Part shown: positions 1 to 5,195 of the stretch, in pieces
Numbering within the stretch: position 1 is the first letter of the stretch
Layout: each line of letters opens with the position of its first letter
Assembly (NCBI GenBank): GCA_012511485.1
Contig: JAAZFZ010000189.1
Location: 1-5,195, forward strand
Length of the DNA stretch: 5,195 nt
Origin: Clostridiales bacterium
GTDB taxonomy: Bacteria; Bacillota; Clostridia; Oscillospirales; Acutalibacteraceae
Direction: 5' to 3'
Notes under the pieces: model-generated
What the model saw: only the letters and a program-made list of their open reading frames with translations
Databases searched by the model: none
What the model was told of the DNA's origin: nothing
Program-made: the position numbers and the translations under genes

Positions 1-1
1 A

Positions 2-607
2 ACCATTGAAAAACCGGCTTCCGACGAGTTTGTTGTGAAGCATTCTCGTTTTATAGGCAATGTCATGCCCGTTTCAACAAGTGAGCAGGCAGTTGATTTT
101 ATTAATAAAATTAAGGCAAAGCACTGGGACGCCACGCATAATGTTTATGCTTATGTCCTCAGAGAGGGGCAGTTAAGGCGATATTCGGATGACGGAGAAC
201 CTCAGGGAACTGCAGGCATCCCAGTACTGAATGTTTTACTTAAAGAGGAATTGACTGACTGTGCAGTTGTCGTTACAAGGTATTTCGGCGGAATATTGCT
301 TGGTGGCGGCGGGCTTGTCAGGGCTTATTCACACAGTGCAAAGCTGGCTGTTGATGCCGGCAAAATAATAAATATGGGACTCTGCGATGTTTTAAAGGTT
401 TGCTGCGACTATAATTTTTACGGAAGGCTGTCATCACTTATTACCGAGTTCGGTGGAGTTGTCGAAAACACTGATTTCGGAGAGAATGTTACAATAACCT
501 TCCGGCTTTCGGCAGATGATGTTGTTCAGTTCAATTTAAAGTTGACTGATTATAGTTTTGGAAAAATCAACAGCATTAAAATCGGTGAACTGTATGCTTC
601 AATATAA
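2..607 (+). CDS. yigZ: YigZ/IMPACT-family protein (UPF0029), 5' end cut off by window edge
   Basis: Partial gene; 201 residues are visible before the TAA at 605-607. A GTG at 35 could be read as a start, but the frame is open upstream to base 2, and the upstream residues (TIEKPASDEFV, then VKHSRFIG) match the usual N-terminal stretch of the family just before its conserved K-SRFI motif. The true start therefore lies outside the window, probably about 10 codons upstream, since family members are about 205-215 aa. The N-terminal UPF0029/IMPACT domain shows KHWDATHN, DDGEPQGTAGIP (about residues 63-74) and VTRYFGGILLGGGGLVRAY (about 91-109). The C-terminal part (from about residue 130) fits the DUF1949 ferredoxin-like domain. 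The family is related to eukaryotic IMPACT, a regulator of Gcn2, and a ribosome- or RNA-linked role has been suggested; the bacterial function is not firmly established. Family assignment is confident, function is not. Confidence 0.93.
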   Translation, partial: TIEKPASDEFVVKHSRFIGNVMPVSTSEQAVDFINKIKAKHWDATHNVYAYVLREGQLRRYSDDGEPQGTAGIPVLNVLLKEELTDCAVVVTRYFGGILLGGGGLVRAYSHSAKLAVDAGKIINMGLCDVLKVCCDYNFYGRLSSLITEFGGVVENTDFGENVTITFRLSADDVVQFNLKLTDYSFGKINSIKIGELYASI

Positions 608-702
608 ATACTAATTATTTTTCGACTTTTTTTTGCATATTAAAGGGTTTTGAAAGCTTTTTTCGTATGTTTAAGTAAGACAGTTTTTGGCGGAGGTATA
701 AA
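608..702 (+). other. Intergenic gap yigZ-dgt, AT-rich, holds dgt ribosome binding site
   Basis: This 95-bp gap is the longest non-coding stretch in the window. It is very AT-rich with two T tracts (around 627-634 and 658-663). GGAGG at 692-696 lies 6 nt before the dgt ATG and is a strong ribosome binding site. The T tracts are not preceded by a stable GC stem; the only palindrome, AAAGCTTT at 653-660, is too short and AT-rich to call a terminator. TTGAAA at 650-655 could be a -35 element, but no good -10 box sits 16-18 bp downstream. A promoter for the dgt-dnaG-rpoD-valS group could lie here, but I cannot place it. Confidence 0.5.
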
Positions 703-1704
703 ATGAATACTTCTATCAGAGAACAGACCTGTTTTATTGAACATAAAATACTCTCTCCGAATGCCTCTTTTGCCGACTGCAGCAGGGGTAGGGAGAGGTT
801 TGAGTCCGAGTGCAGCATTAGAACCGTTTTTCAAAGAGATAGGGACAGAATCATCCACTCCAACTCCTTCCGTCGCCTTAAACACAAAACTCAGGTCTTT
901 TTATCCCCTGAAGGTGACCATTACCGCACAAGGCTGACACATACTCTTGAGGTTGCCCAGATTGCAAGAACAATTGCCCGCTGTTTAAGGCTCAATGAGG
1001 ATTTGACTGAAGCGATTGCTTTAGGCCACGATTTGGGGCATACGCCCTTTGGCCATGCGGGTGAAAGGGCACTCAACGAAGTGTGCAAAAATGGGTTTAA
1101 TCATTTTAAACAAAGCCTGAGGGTTGTAGATATTCTTGAAAATGACGGCAAAGGCCTCAACCTTACATATGAAGTTAGAAACGGAATAGAACGGCACACA
1201 AGCGGTGAGGATGCTGCAACACTTGAAGGCAGAATTGTCCGCCTTGCCGACAGAATCGCTTACATAAATCATGATATTGACGACGCATGCCATGCCGGTG
1301 TATTGAAAGAGGAGGATATACCTGCATCGCTTCGTGATACTCTCGGCAACACGAAATCCGGCAGAATTAATACCCTTGTAATTTCAACAGTAGAAAACAG
1401 CGGTGATGATATTTGTCTTTCGCCTGATATAAAGACTGCATTTGAAAAACTCAATACTTTTATGTTTGAGAATGTTTATACTAACCCGATTTGCAAAAGC
1501 GAAGAGGGGAAGGCTATGGAAATGGTTATATGGTTATTTAATTATTTTTGTGAGAATCCGGACAGGCTTCCCGTTAAATATAATAAAATCTATATTGATT
1601 CCGGCGAACAACAGGCTGCCTGCGATTATATCGCCGGCATGACGGACAGGTACGCAGTCAAGTGCTTTAACGATTTATTTGTTCCCAAATCATGGGTTAA
1701 TTAA
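703..1704 (+). CDS. dgt: Deoxyguanosinetriphosphate triphosphohydrolase-like protein (HD domain dNTPase)
   Basis: Complete 333-aa protein. The ATG is set by GGAGG at 692-696. It belongs to the short Dgt-like HD hydrolases, which cleave dNTPs to the deoxynucleoside plus inorganic triphosphate in the cytoplasm and so affect dNTP pools. The family N-terminal block is present: SRGRERFESECSIRTVFQRD (about residues 27-46), then RIIHSNSFRRLKHKTQVF (49-66). The HD metal site can be read as H80 in RLTHTLEVAQIAR, H109-D110 in GHDLGHTPFGH, and D183 in RLADRIAYINHDIDD; H113 and H118 complete the histidine-rich active site. The C-terminal part (about 240-333) fits the HD-associated domain. Length is normal for the family and no key residue is missing. 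It precedes dnaG by 35 nt, an arrangement found in many Clostridia, which fits a link between dNTP supply and replication. Substrate preference (dGTP or all dNTPs, possibly allosterically controlled) cannot be told from sequence. Confidence 0.95.
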   Translation: MNTSIREQTCFIEHKILSPNASFADCSRGRERFESECSIRTVFQRDRDRIIHSNSFRRLKHKTQVFLSPEGDHYRTRLTHTLEVAQIARTIARCLRLNEDLTEAIALGHDLGHTPFGHAGERALNEVCKNGFNHFKQSLRVVDILENDGKGLNLTYEVRNGIERHTSGEDAATLEGRIVRLADRIAYINHDIDDACHAGVLKEEDIPASLRDTLGNTKSGRINTLVISTVENSGDDICLSPDIKTAFEKLNTFMFENVYTNPICKSEEGKAMEMVIWLFNYFCENPDRLPVKYNKIYIDSGEQQAACDYIAGMTDRYAVKCFNDLFVPKSWVN

Positions 1705-1731
1705 CAATTGATTTAACAACTTTTTTTGGGT

Positions 1732-1745
1732 GAGGTGATATGATG
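1732..1745 (+). promoter_or_regulatory. dnaG ribosome binding site with tandem ATG starts
   Basis: GAGGTGAT at 1732-1739 matches the anti-Shine-Dalgarno end of 16S rRNA over 8 bases and abuts two consecutive ATG codons at 1740 and 1743. Measured from GAGG (ending at 1735), the first ATG is 4 nt away and the second 7 nt away. The second ATG has the more usual spacing, so the protein may begin MAVSDEF rather than MMAVSDEF. The difference is one residue. Confidence 0.6.
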
Positions 1746-3500
1746 GCTGTCAGTGATGAGTTTTTGCAGGAGCTAAGGGCTAGAATTAACATTGAGAGCG
1801 TTGTTTCACCTTATGTCAACCTGAAAAAGCACGGCAGTGTTTTGACGGGCCTTTGTCCTTTTCACAATGAAAAGACGCCCTCCTTTACCGTTTACCCTGA
1901 AAGTTCTTCCTTTTATTGCTTCGGTTGCGGTGTCGGCGGAGATGTTATTACTTTTGTGCGAAGGATAGAAAACCTTGATTATGTGGAAGCGTTAAAGAGC
2001 CTTGCCCAAAGAATTGGTATGCAGATGCCGGAGGATGGGTATGACGATACCCTTATGAAAAGGCGTTTGCGAATCCTTTCTGCAAACAGGGCTGCGGCTA
2101 AGTTCTTTCATGAAGCTCTTTTTGCTGCAGAAAGCAAGCCGGCACTGGATTACCTATTAAACCGTGGGTTGACAATTGCAACCATTAAGCATTTTGGTCT
2201 AGGTTTTGCGCCCGATTCGTGGAGTAAGCTCTGCTCAAAATTGCGTGAGGATGGGTTTTCATTCCAGGAATTAGTTGAGGCAAATCTTGTAAGCAGAAGT
2301 AAAAAAAACAATAACGAGAGCTATTATGACAGATTCCGAAAACGCATTATGGTGCCTATTATCGACCTGAGAGGCAATGTTGTTGCTTTCGGCGGGCGAG
2401 TTCTTGACGATTCAAAGCCGAAATACATAAATACATCTGATACTTTAGTTTATAAAAAAGGCAGAGATATTTTTGCCTTGAACTTTGCTAAAAACGGTAA
2501 TGAAGGCAGTCTGATACTAACCGAGGGTTATATGGATACCATAGCTCTTCATCAGGCCGGATTTAAAAATGCGGTTGCAGGGTTAGGAACCGCATTGACA
2601 AGAGAGCAAGCTCAGCTATTATCGAGATACGCCAAAGAGGTAATTATTTGTTACGATAATGACGAGGCAGGCAGAGAGGCCACCGCAAAGGCTTTAAATG
2701 TTCTTGGTCAGACTGATTTGAAGCTAAGAGTTCTGCAGCTCAGAGGCGGGAAAGACCCTGATGATATTATCAAAAAACACGGCAGAGAGCGCTTTAAGAA
2801 CCTGCTCGACGGTGCGGCAAACGACATAGAATTCAAGATTCTCGAAGAACGGCAGAAACATGATTTAAACACGCCTAACGGAAAGCTTGATTTTTTGAAG
2901 GCCGCAGCAAATATACTTGCCGAGCTTGACGGTGCAATTGAAAGGGATATTTATGCTTCAAAGCTATCCGAAGAGCTTTCAGTCGGCAAGGATTCAATAA
3001 TGCAGCAGGTTATGGAGAACAGAAAAAAACTGTTAAACTATAAAAGAAAGAGCAGGTTAAAAGGCCTTGAACGTAAATCCTTAGGAATTTCGGATAAGCT
3101 CAATCCCGAATTCGGGCGAAATGTCAGGGCAGTAAAGGCGGAAGAAACTTTGATTTCATCTTTAATGAATAACCCTGATTTTTATGGAAAAATCTGCGAT
3201 AAAATAAGTGCAGATGATTTTATCACAGAAACTAACAGGCATATTTTTAAGGTAATTACTTTCAGGCTTGCTGAAAACAAGGATATTGATACAAACCTAT
3301 TGTCATCCGAGCTTAATAATGATGAAATGAGCAAAGTTATTCGTTTTAGACTCAGGAGCAATGAGTTAATCAATACCTTGCGAGAATGCGAGGATTGTAT
3401 AAAAGTTATTATTGAGGAAAAAAATAAACAAAAGGATTTGAATCCGGCTTCCCTTTCCGATGAAGAATTTTTAGATTTATTTAAACAGAAAAATACATAG
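1740..3500 (+). CDS. dnaG: DNA primase DnaG
   Basis: Complete 586-aa DNA primase, normal length for the bacterial family; it synthesises the short RNA primers for lagging-strand and origin DNA synthesis and works with the replicative helicase. The N-terminal CHC2 zinc domain has ligands C39 and H42 (CPFH) and C60 and C63 (CFGC), spaced as in the family. The RNA polymerase core follows, with the basic stretch YYDRFRKRIMVPI (195-207) and VVAFGGR (214-220). The TOPRIM fold shows E262 in TEGYMD, D306 and D308 in CYDNDEAGREA, and the acidic GGKDPDD (336-342), so the metal-binding residues are all present. A charged linker (about 425-465) leads to a helical C-terminal domain (about 465-586) typical of the helicase-binding region. 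The stop is TAG, 17 nt before rpoD. The gene sits between dgt and rpoD, the classical dnaG-rpoD pairing of the macromolecular-synthesis operon. Confidence 0.98.
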   Translation: MMAVSDEFLQELRARINIESVVSPYVNLKKHGSVLTGLCPFHNEKTPSFTVYPESSSFYCFGCGVGGDVITFVRRIENLDYVEALKSLAQRIGMQMPEDGYDDTLMKRRLRILSANRAAAKFFHEALFAAESKPALDYLLNRGLTIATIKHFGLGFAPDSWSKLCSKLREDGFSFQELVEANLVSRSKKNNNESYYDRFRKRIMVPIIDLRGNVVAFGGRVLDDSKPKYINTSDTLVYKKGRDIFALNFAKNGNEGSLILTEGYMDTIALHQAGFKNAVAGLGTALTREQAQLLSRYAKEVIICYDNDEAGREATAKALNVLGQTDLKLRVLQLRGGKDPDDIIKKHGRERFKNLLDGAANDIEFKILEERQKHDLNTPNGKLDFLKAAANILAELDGAIERDIYASKLSEELSVGKDSIMQQVMENRKKLLNYKRKSRLKGLERKSLGISDKLNPEFGRNVRAVKAEETLISSLMNNPDFYGKICDKISADDFITETNRHIFKVITFRLAENKDIDTNLLSSELNNDEMSKVIRFRLRSNELINTLRECEDCIKVIIEEKNKQKDLNPASLSDEEFLDLFKQKNT

Positions 3501-3517
3501 GATGTAAGGAGAATAAT

Positions 3518-3811
3518 ATGGAGAATATCGAAAAGAAAGCATCTGTCAGAATGCTCATAGAAAAAGGCAAGATGACCGGCAGGCTGACAACTCAGGAAAT
3601 TGATGCTGCAATTCTCGAAATGGACTTTGAGATTGAAGAGCTTGACAAGCTATATGACACAATCGAAAACCAAAACATCGAAATAATTGATGACCTTGGT
3701 GAAATGCCTGTCGGTGATATGAATTTTGAGCTTGATATTCCCAAATCCGCTGAACTCGCTACACCTGCGGAAGATAAAAGCGCTGCTAATGATGACCCCG
3801 TCAAAGTATAG
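3518..3811 (+). CDS. rpoD: RpoD N-terminal fragment: sigma70 region 1.1, ending at the amber codon
   Basis: As written, translation from the ATG at 3518 (ribosome binding site AAGGAGA at 3506-3512) yields 97 residues. Residues about 8-60 match sigma70 region 1.1: a helical segment with MLIEKGKMTGRLTTQEIDAA (11-30) followed by acidic FEIEELDKLYDTIEN. In the family this domain blocks free sigma from binding DNA and occupies the polymerase cleft before promoter melting. Residues about 60-90 are an acidic, alanine/proline-containing linker. The last residues, DDPVKV, are the opening of region 1.2. A product ending here could not act as a sigma factor, because it lacks the core-binding and promoter-binding regions. 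The piece is best read as the first quarter of the full rpoD. Confidence 0.85.
   Translation: MENIEKKASVRMLIEKGKMTGRLTTQEIDAAILEMDFEIEELDKLYDTIENQNIEIIDDLGEMPVGDMNFELDIPKSAELATPAEDKSAANDDPVKV
3809..3811 (+). other. In-frame TAG (amber) codon in rpoD region 1.2, replacing conserved Tyr
   Basis: The codons here read GAT GAC CCC GTC AAA GTA TAG TTA AAA GAA ATC GGG. The frame before and after is the same, and the conserved family sequence continues at the next codon. A single base change from TAT or TAC would restore the tyrosine. The residue before it is Val where Met is common in the family, a mild difference. The base after the stop is T. Confidence 0.93.
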
Positions 3812-3830
3812 TTAAAAGAAATCGGGCGTG

Positions 3831-3851
3831 TTTCGCTGTTGTCAGCCGAAG
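3831..3851 (+). other. Possible RNA hairpin just downstream of the rpoD amber codon
   Basis: TTCGCTG (3832-3838) can pair with CAGCCGAA (3843-3850) as 7 base pairs with one bulged C and a TTGT loop at 3839-3842; a terminal T-G wobble (3831/3851) could extend it. It begins about 20 nt after the amber stop, and its loop contains the TTG at 3839. The stretch codes for conserved residues (RVSLLSAEE), so the pairing may be chance. Confidence 0.25.
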
Positions 3852-4612
3852 AGGAGATTGAACTTGCCATTCGCATTTGTAATAATGACCCCTATGCAAA
3901 GCAAAGGCTTGCCGAAGCAAACCTGCGCCTTGTCGTAAGCATTGCAAAACGCTATGTCGGCAGAGGTATGCAGTTCCTTGACCTCATTCAGGAGGGCAAT
4001 CTCGGGCTTATAAAAGCTGTCGACAAATTTGATCATACAAAAGGCTTCAAGTTTTCAACCTATGCAACATGGTGGATAAGGCAGGCTATTACCCGAGCCA
4101 TTGCCGACCAGGCAAGGACAATTAGAATCCCTGTTCACATGGTTGAAACAATAAATAAGGTTAAAAAGACCAGCAGCCAGCTGCTTCATGAAAATGGCCG
4201 TGATGCCACTGCGGAGGAAATCGCTCAGAGGCTTGAAATGCCGGTTGAAAAGGTGCGTGAAATTCTCAGAGTTTCGCAGGAGCCTGTTTCACTTGAAACG
4301 CCTATCGGTGAGGAGGAGGATAGCCTGCTCGGCGATTTTATCCCTGACGATGATGCCCCCGCACCGGCTGATGCCGCCTCCGCTTTGCTGTTAATAGAGC
4401 AGCTTAATGAGGTTCTGAAAACGCTCACTCCCAGAGAGGCAATGGTTTTGCGTATGCGTTTCGGTCTTGATGACGGGCGCACCCATACACTTGAAGAAGT
4501 CGGTAAATATTTTAATGTTACCAGAGAGCGTATCCGTCAGATTGAAGCAAAGGCATTGCGCAAGCTTCGTCACCCCAGCAGGAGCAAGCGTTTGAGGGAT
4601 TTTCTTGATTAA
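3839..4612 (+). CDS. rpoD: RpoD C-terminal part: sigma70 regions 1.2 (rest), 2, 3 and 4
   Basis: The frame reopens straight after the amber at 3812; the first possible conventional start is TTG at 3839, giving 257 residues. I see no ribosome binding site upstream of that TTG, so I treat this as the continuation of rpoD rather than a gene of its own. In full-length numbering: region 2.1-2.2 core binding, AKQRLAEANLRLVVSIAKRY (127-146) and FLDLIQEGNLGLIKAVDKF (153-171); region 2.3-2.4 for -10 melting and recognition, FSTYATWWIRQAITRAIA (179-196); region 3, RTIRIPVHMVETINKV (200-215) to about 265; the GEEEDSLLGDFIPDD loop of region 3.2 (264-278); and region 4.2, TLEEVGKYFNVTRERIRQIE (324-343), the -35-binding helix-turn-helix, ending RSKRLRDFLD. 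All are intact and typical of housekeeping sigma. A product starting at TTG would lack region 1.1 and the first part of 1.2. valS follows 36 nt after the TAA. Confidence 0.9.
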   Translation: MSAEEEIELAIRICNNDPYAKQRLAEANLRLVVSIAKRYVGRGMQFLDLIQEGNLGLIKAVDKFDHTKGFKFSTYATWWIRQAITRAIADQARTIRIPVHMVETINKVKKTSSQLLHENGRDATAEEIAQRLEMPVEKVREILRVSQEPVSLETPIGEEEDSLLGDFIPDDDAPAPADAASALLLIEQLNEVLKTLTPREAMVLRMRFGLDDGRTHTLEEVGKYFNVTRERIRQIEAKALRKLRHPSRSKRLRDFLD

Positions 4613-4635
4613 TATAATAAGTTGCACACAGCAGC

Positions 4636-4642
4636 AGGAGGA
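4636..4642 (+). promoter_or_regulatory. valS ribosome binding site
   Basis: AGGAGGA lies 6 nt before the ATG at 4649, a near-ideal Shine-Dalgarno site that fixes the valS start. The rpoD-valS gap is only 36 nt and holds no terminator and no room for a T-box leader. Confidence 0.85.
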
Positions 4643-4648
4643 AAATAA

Positions 4649-5195
4649 ATGAAAAAGGACTTGGCGAAACAGTATGATCCGGCGAATGTAGAGGACCGTA
4701 CCTATAAATTCTGGCTTGATAATTGTTATTTCCATGCAAAAATGGATTTCGAAAAAGAGCCTTATACAATAGTTATACCACCTCCAAACATAACCGGTCA
4801 GCTCCACATGGGCCATGCACTTGATAATACTCTGCAGGATATTATTATCAGATGGAGAAGAATGCAGGGCTATGATACATTATGGGTTCCGGGTACCGAC
4901 CATGCTTCAATTGCTACAGAAGCGAAAATTGTCGAAGCAATGGCTAAGGAAGGCGTTTCAAAGGACGATATCGGGCGTGATGCCTTTCTTGAGAAAGCAT
5001 GGGACTGGAAAGTCAAATACGGCAACAGAATAACCGAGCAGCTAAAAAAGTTGGGCTCGTCATGCGATTGGGATCGTGAAAGGTTTACTCTTGACGAAGG
5101 CTGCAGCAAGGCGGTTAAAGAGGTTTTTGTTAACCTTTATAACAAAGGGCTCATATACAGGGGCGAGCGTATTATTAACTGGTGTACACATTGCC
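4649..5195 (+). CDS. valS: Valyl-tRNA synthetase, N-terminal 182 codons, cut off by window edge
   Basis: Class I aminoacyl-tRNA synthetase that charges tRNA-Val with valine in the cytoplasm. The ATG at 4649 is set by AGGAGGA at 4636-4642. The 182 visible residues are the start of a protein usually near 880 aa. Visible family blocks are the N-terminal YDPANVEDRTYKFWLDN (9-25), the ATP-binding HIGH motif in PPPNITGQLHMGHAL (44-58; HMGH at 53-56), VPGTDHASIATE (80-91), the region leading to editing with LGSSCDWDRERFTLDE (135-150), and INWCTHC (176-182) at the edge. GTDHASIATE replaces the GTDHAGIATQ seen in many ValRS; this variant is one I associate with Clostridia and does not remove a catalytic residue. 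IleRS and LeuRS are less likely given the PPPNITG and GTDHA motifs. The catalytic KMSKS, editing core and anticodon domains lie outside the window. It is probably cotranscribed with rpoD. Confidence 0.95.
   Translation, partial: MKKDLAKQYDPANVEDRTYKFWLDNCYFHAKMDFEKEPYTIVIPPPNITGQLHMGHALDNTLQDIIIRWRRMQGYDTLWVPGTDHASIATEAKIVEAMAKEGVSKDDIGRDAFLEKAWDWKVKYGNRITEQLKKLGSSCDWDRERFTLDEGCSKAVKEVFVNLYNKGLIYRGERIINWCTHC

Larger units (their letters stand above)
3518..4612 (+). pseudogene. rpoD: Housekeeping sigma factor RpoD/SigA, full-length locus interrupted by one in-frame amber codon
   Basis: One continuous frame of 364 codons plus TAA encodes a normal-length Firmicute SigA, except that codon 98 (3809-3811) is TAG. 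Reading across it gives DDPVKV-stop-LKEIGRVSLLSAEEEIELA, against the family consensus DDPVRMYLKEIG, so the stop replaces the conserved tyrosine of region 1.2. There is no frameshift or other lesion. RpoD directs core RNA polymerase to the -10/-35 promoters of growth genes. AAGGAGA at 3506-3512, 5 nt before the ATG, is the only ribosome binding site. I label the locus pseudogene in the formal sense (interrupted frame), but I doubt it is dead: regions 1.1, 1.2, 2, 3 and 4 are otherwise intact and the gene is essential in bacteria. A sequencing/assembly error, suppression or readthrough, or a split gene remain possible. Confidence 0.9.

Noticed and set aside
35..37. GTG as the start of the YigZ-family gene
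   Set aside because: The frame is open back to base 2 and the upstream residues resemble the family N-terminus; there is no ribosome binding site before the GTG. The gene is cut by the window edge.
650..678. Promoter before dgt (TTGAAA as -35)
   Set aside because: At 16-17 bp downstream the best hexamers (such as TAAGTA) match TATAAT poorly; not enough to call a promoter.
1696..1727. GTTAATTAAC palindrome followed by a T tract after dgt, as a terminator
   Set aside because: The stem would be almost only A-T pairs and there is no GC-rich hairpin next to the T tract; the dnaG ribosome binding site follows at once, which fits readthrough into dnaG.
3105..3116. Perfect 12-bp palindrome CCCGAATTCGGG
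   Set aside because: It lies inside dnaG, in the charged linker, is not followed by a T tract and has no other copy that I noticed. Most likely chance.
3809..3811. Pyrrolysine or selenocysteine insertion at the rpoD stop
   Set aside because: Selenocysteine uses UGA, not UAG. Pyrrolysine in place of a conserved tyrosine of a sigma factor has no precedent that I know, and no pyl gene is visible in this window.
3592..3876. 94-aa reverse-strand, serine-rich reading frame opposite rpoD region 1.1
   Set aside because: The serine/isoleucine-rich composition is what the complement of the acidic linker codons produces; no sign of a gene.
4391..4816. 141-aa reverse-strand reading frame across the rpoD-valS junction
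   Set aside because: It lies opposite conserved coding sequence of two well-recognised genes, has no ribosome binding site or recognisable family, and its composition looks like an antisense shadow.

Overview
The window is a compact, single-strand stretch of a bacterial chromosome. It carries five genes, all on the + strand: the end of a YigZ/IMPACT-family gene, dgt, dnaG, rpoD (sigA) and the start of valS. It looks like a moderate-to-low-GC Firmicute of the class Clostridia. The reasons are strong AGGAGG/GAGGTGAT-type ribosome binding sites, an rpoD of only about 364 codons (the short SigA type), a short (~333 aa) HD-type Dgt placed directly before dnaG, and a ValRS with the variant GTDHASIATE motif. 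An Oscillospirales/Ruminococcaceae-like genome is my best guess, but sequence alone cannot fix the genus.

Layout: (1) 2-607, yigZ, whose frame is open through the left edge, so its 5' end is missing. (2) 608-702, an AT-rich gap with the dgt ribosome binding site and no convincing terminator or promoter. (3) 703-1704, dgt. (4) 1740-3500, dnaG, complete with zinc, TOPRIM and helicase-interaction regions. (5) 3518-4612, the rpoD locus, 17 nt after dnaG. (6) 4649-5195, the first 182 codons of valS, running off the right edge. The gaps between dgt, dnaG, rpoD and valS are 35, 17 and 36 nt with no visible terminators, so these four genes are probably cotranscribed. This is a variant of the macromolecular-synthesis operon, linking replication priming (DnaG), dNTP control (Dgt), transcription initiation (RpoD) and translation (ValRS).

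The main anomaly is in rpoD. The gene is full length and in one frame over 3518-4612, except for a single in-frame TAG codon at 3809-3811. The amber replaces the conserved tyrosine of sigma region 1.2 (family consensus DDPVRMYLKEIG; here DDPVKV-stop-LKEIG). Everything downstream (regions 1.2 to 4.2) is intact. The TTG that could open the downstream part has no ribosome binding site. Since a housekeeping sigma factor is essential, this is either a sequence/assembly error or real point variant (TAT or TAC to TAG), or a case of amber suppression/readthrough or a naturally split sigma factor. The neighbouring dnaG ends at TAG, which argues against a genome-wide reassignment of UAG. Apart from this, the window is ordinary housekeeping sequence.
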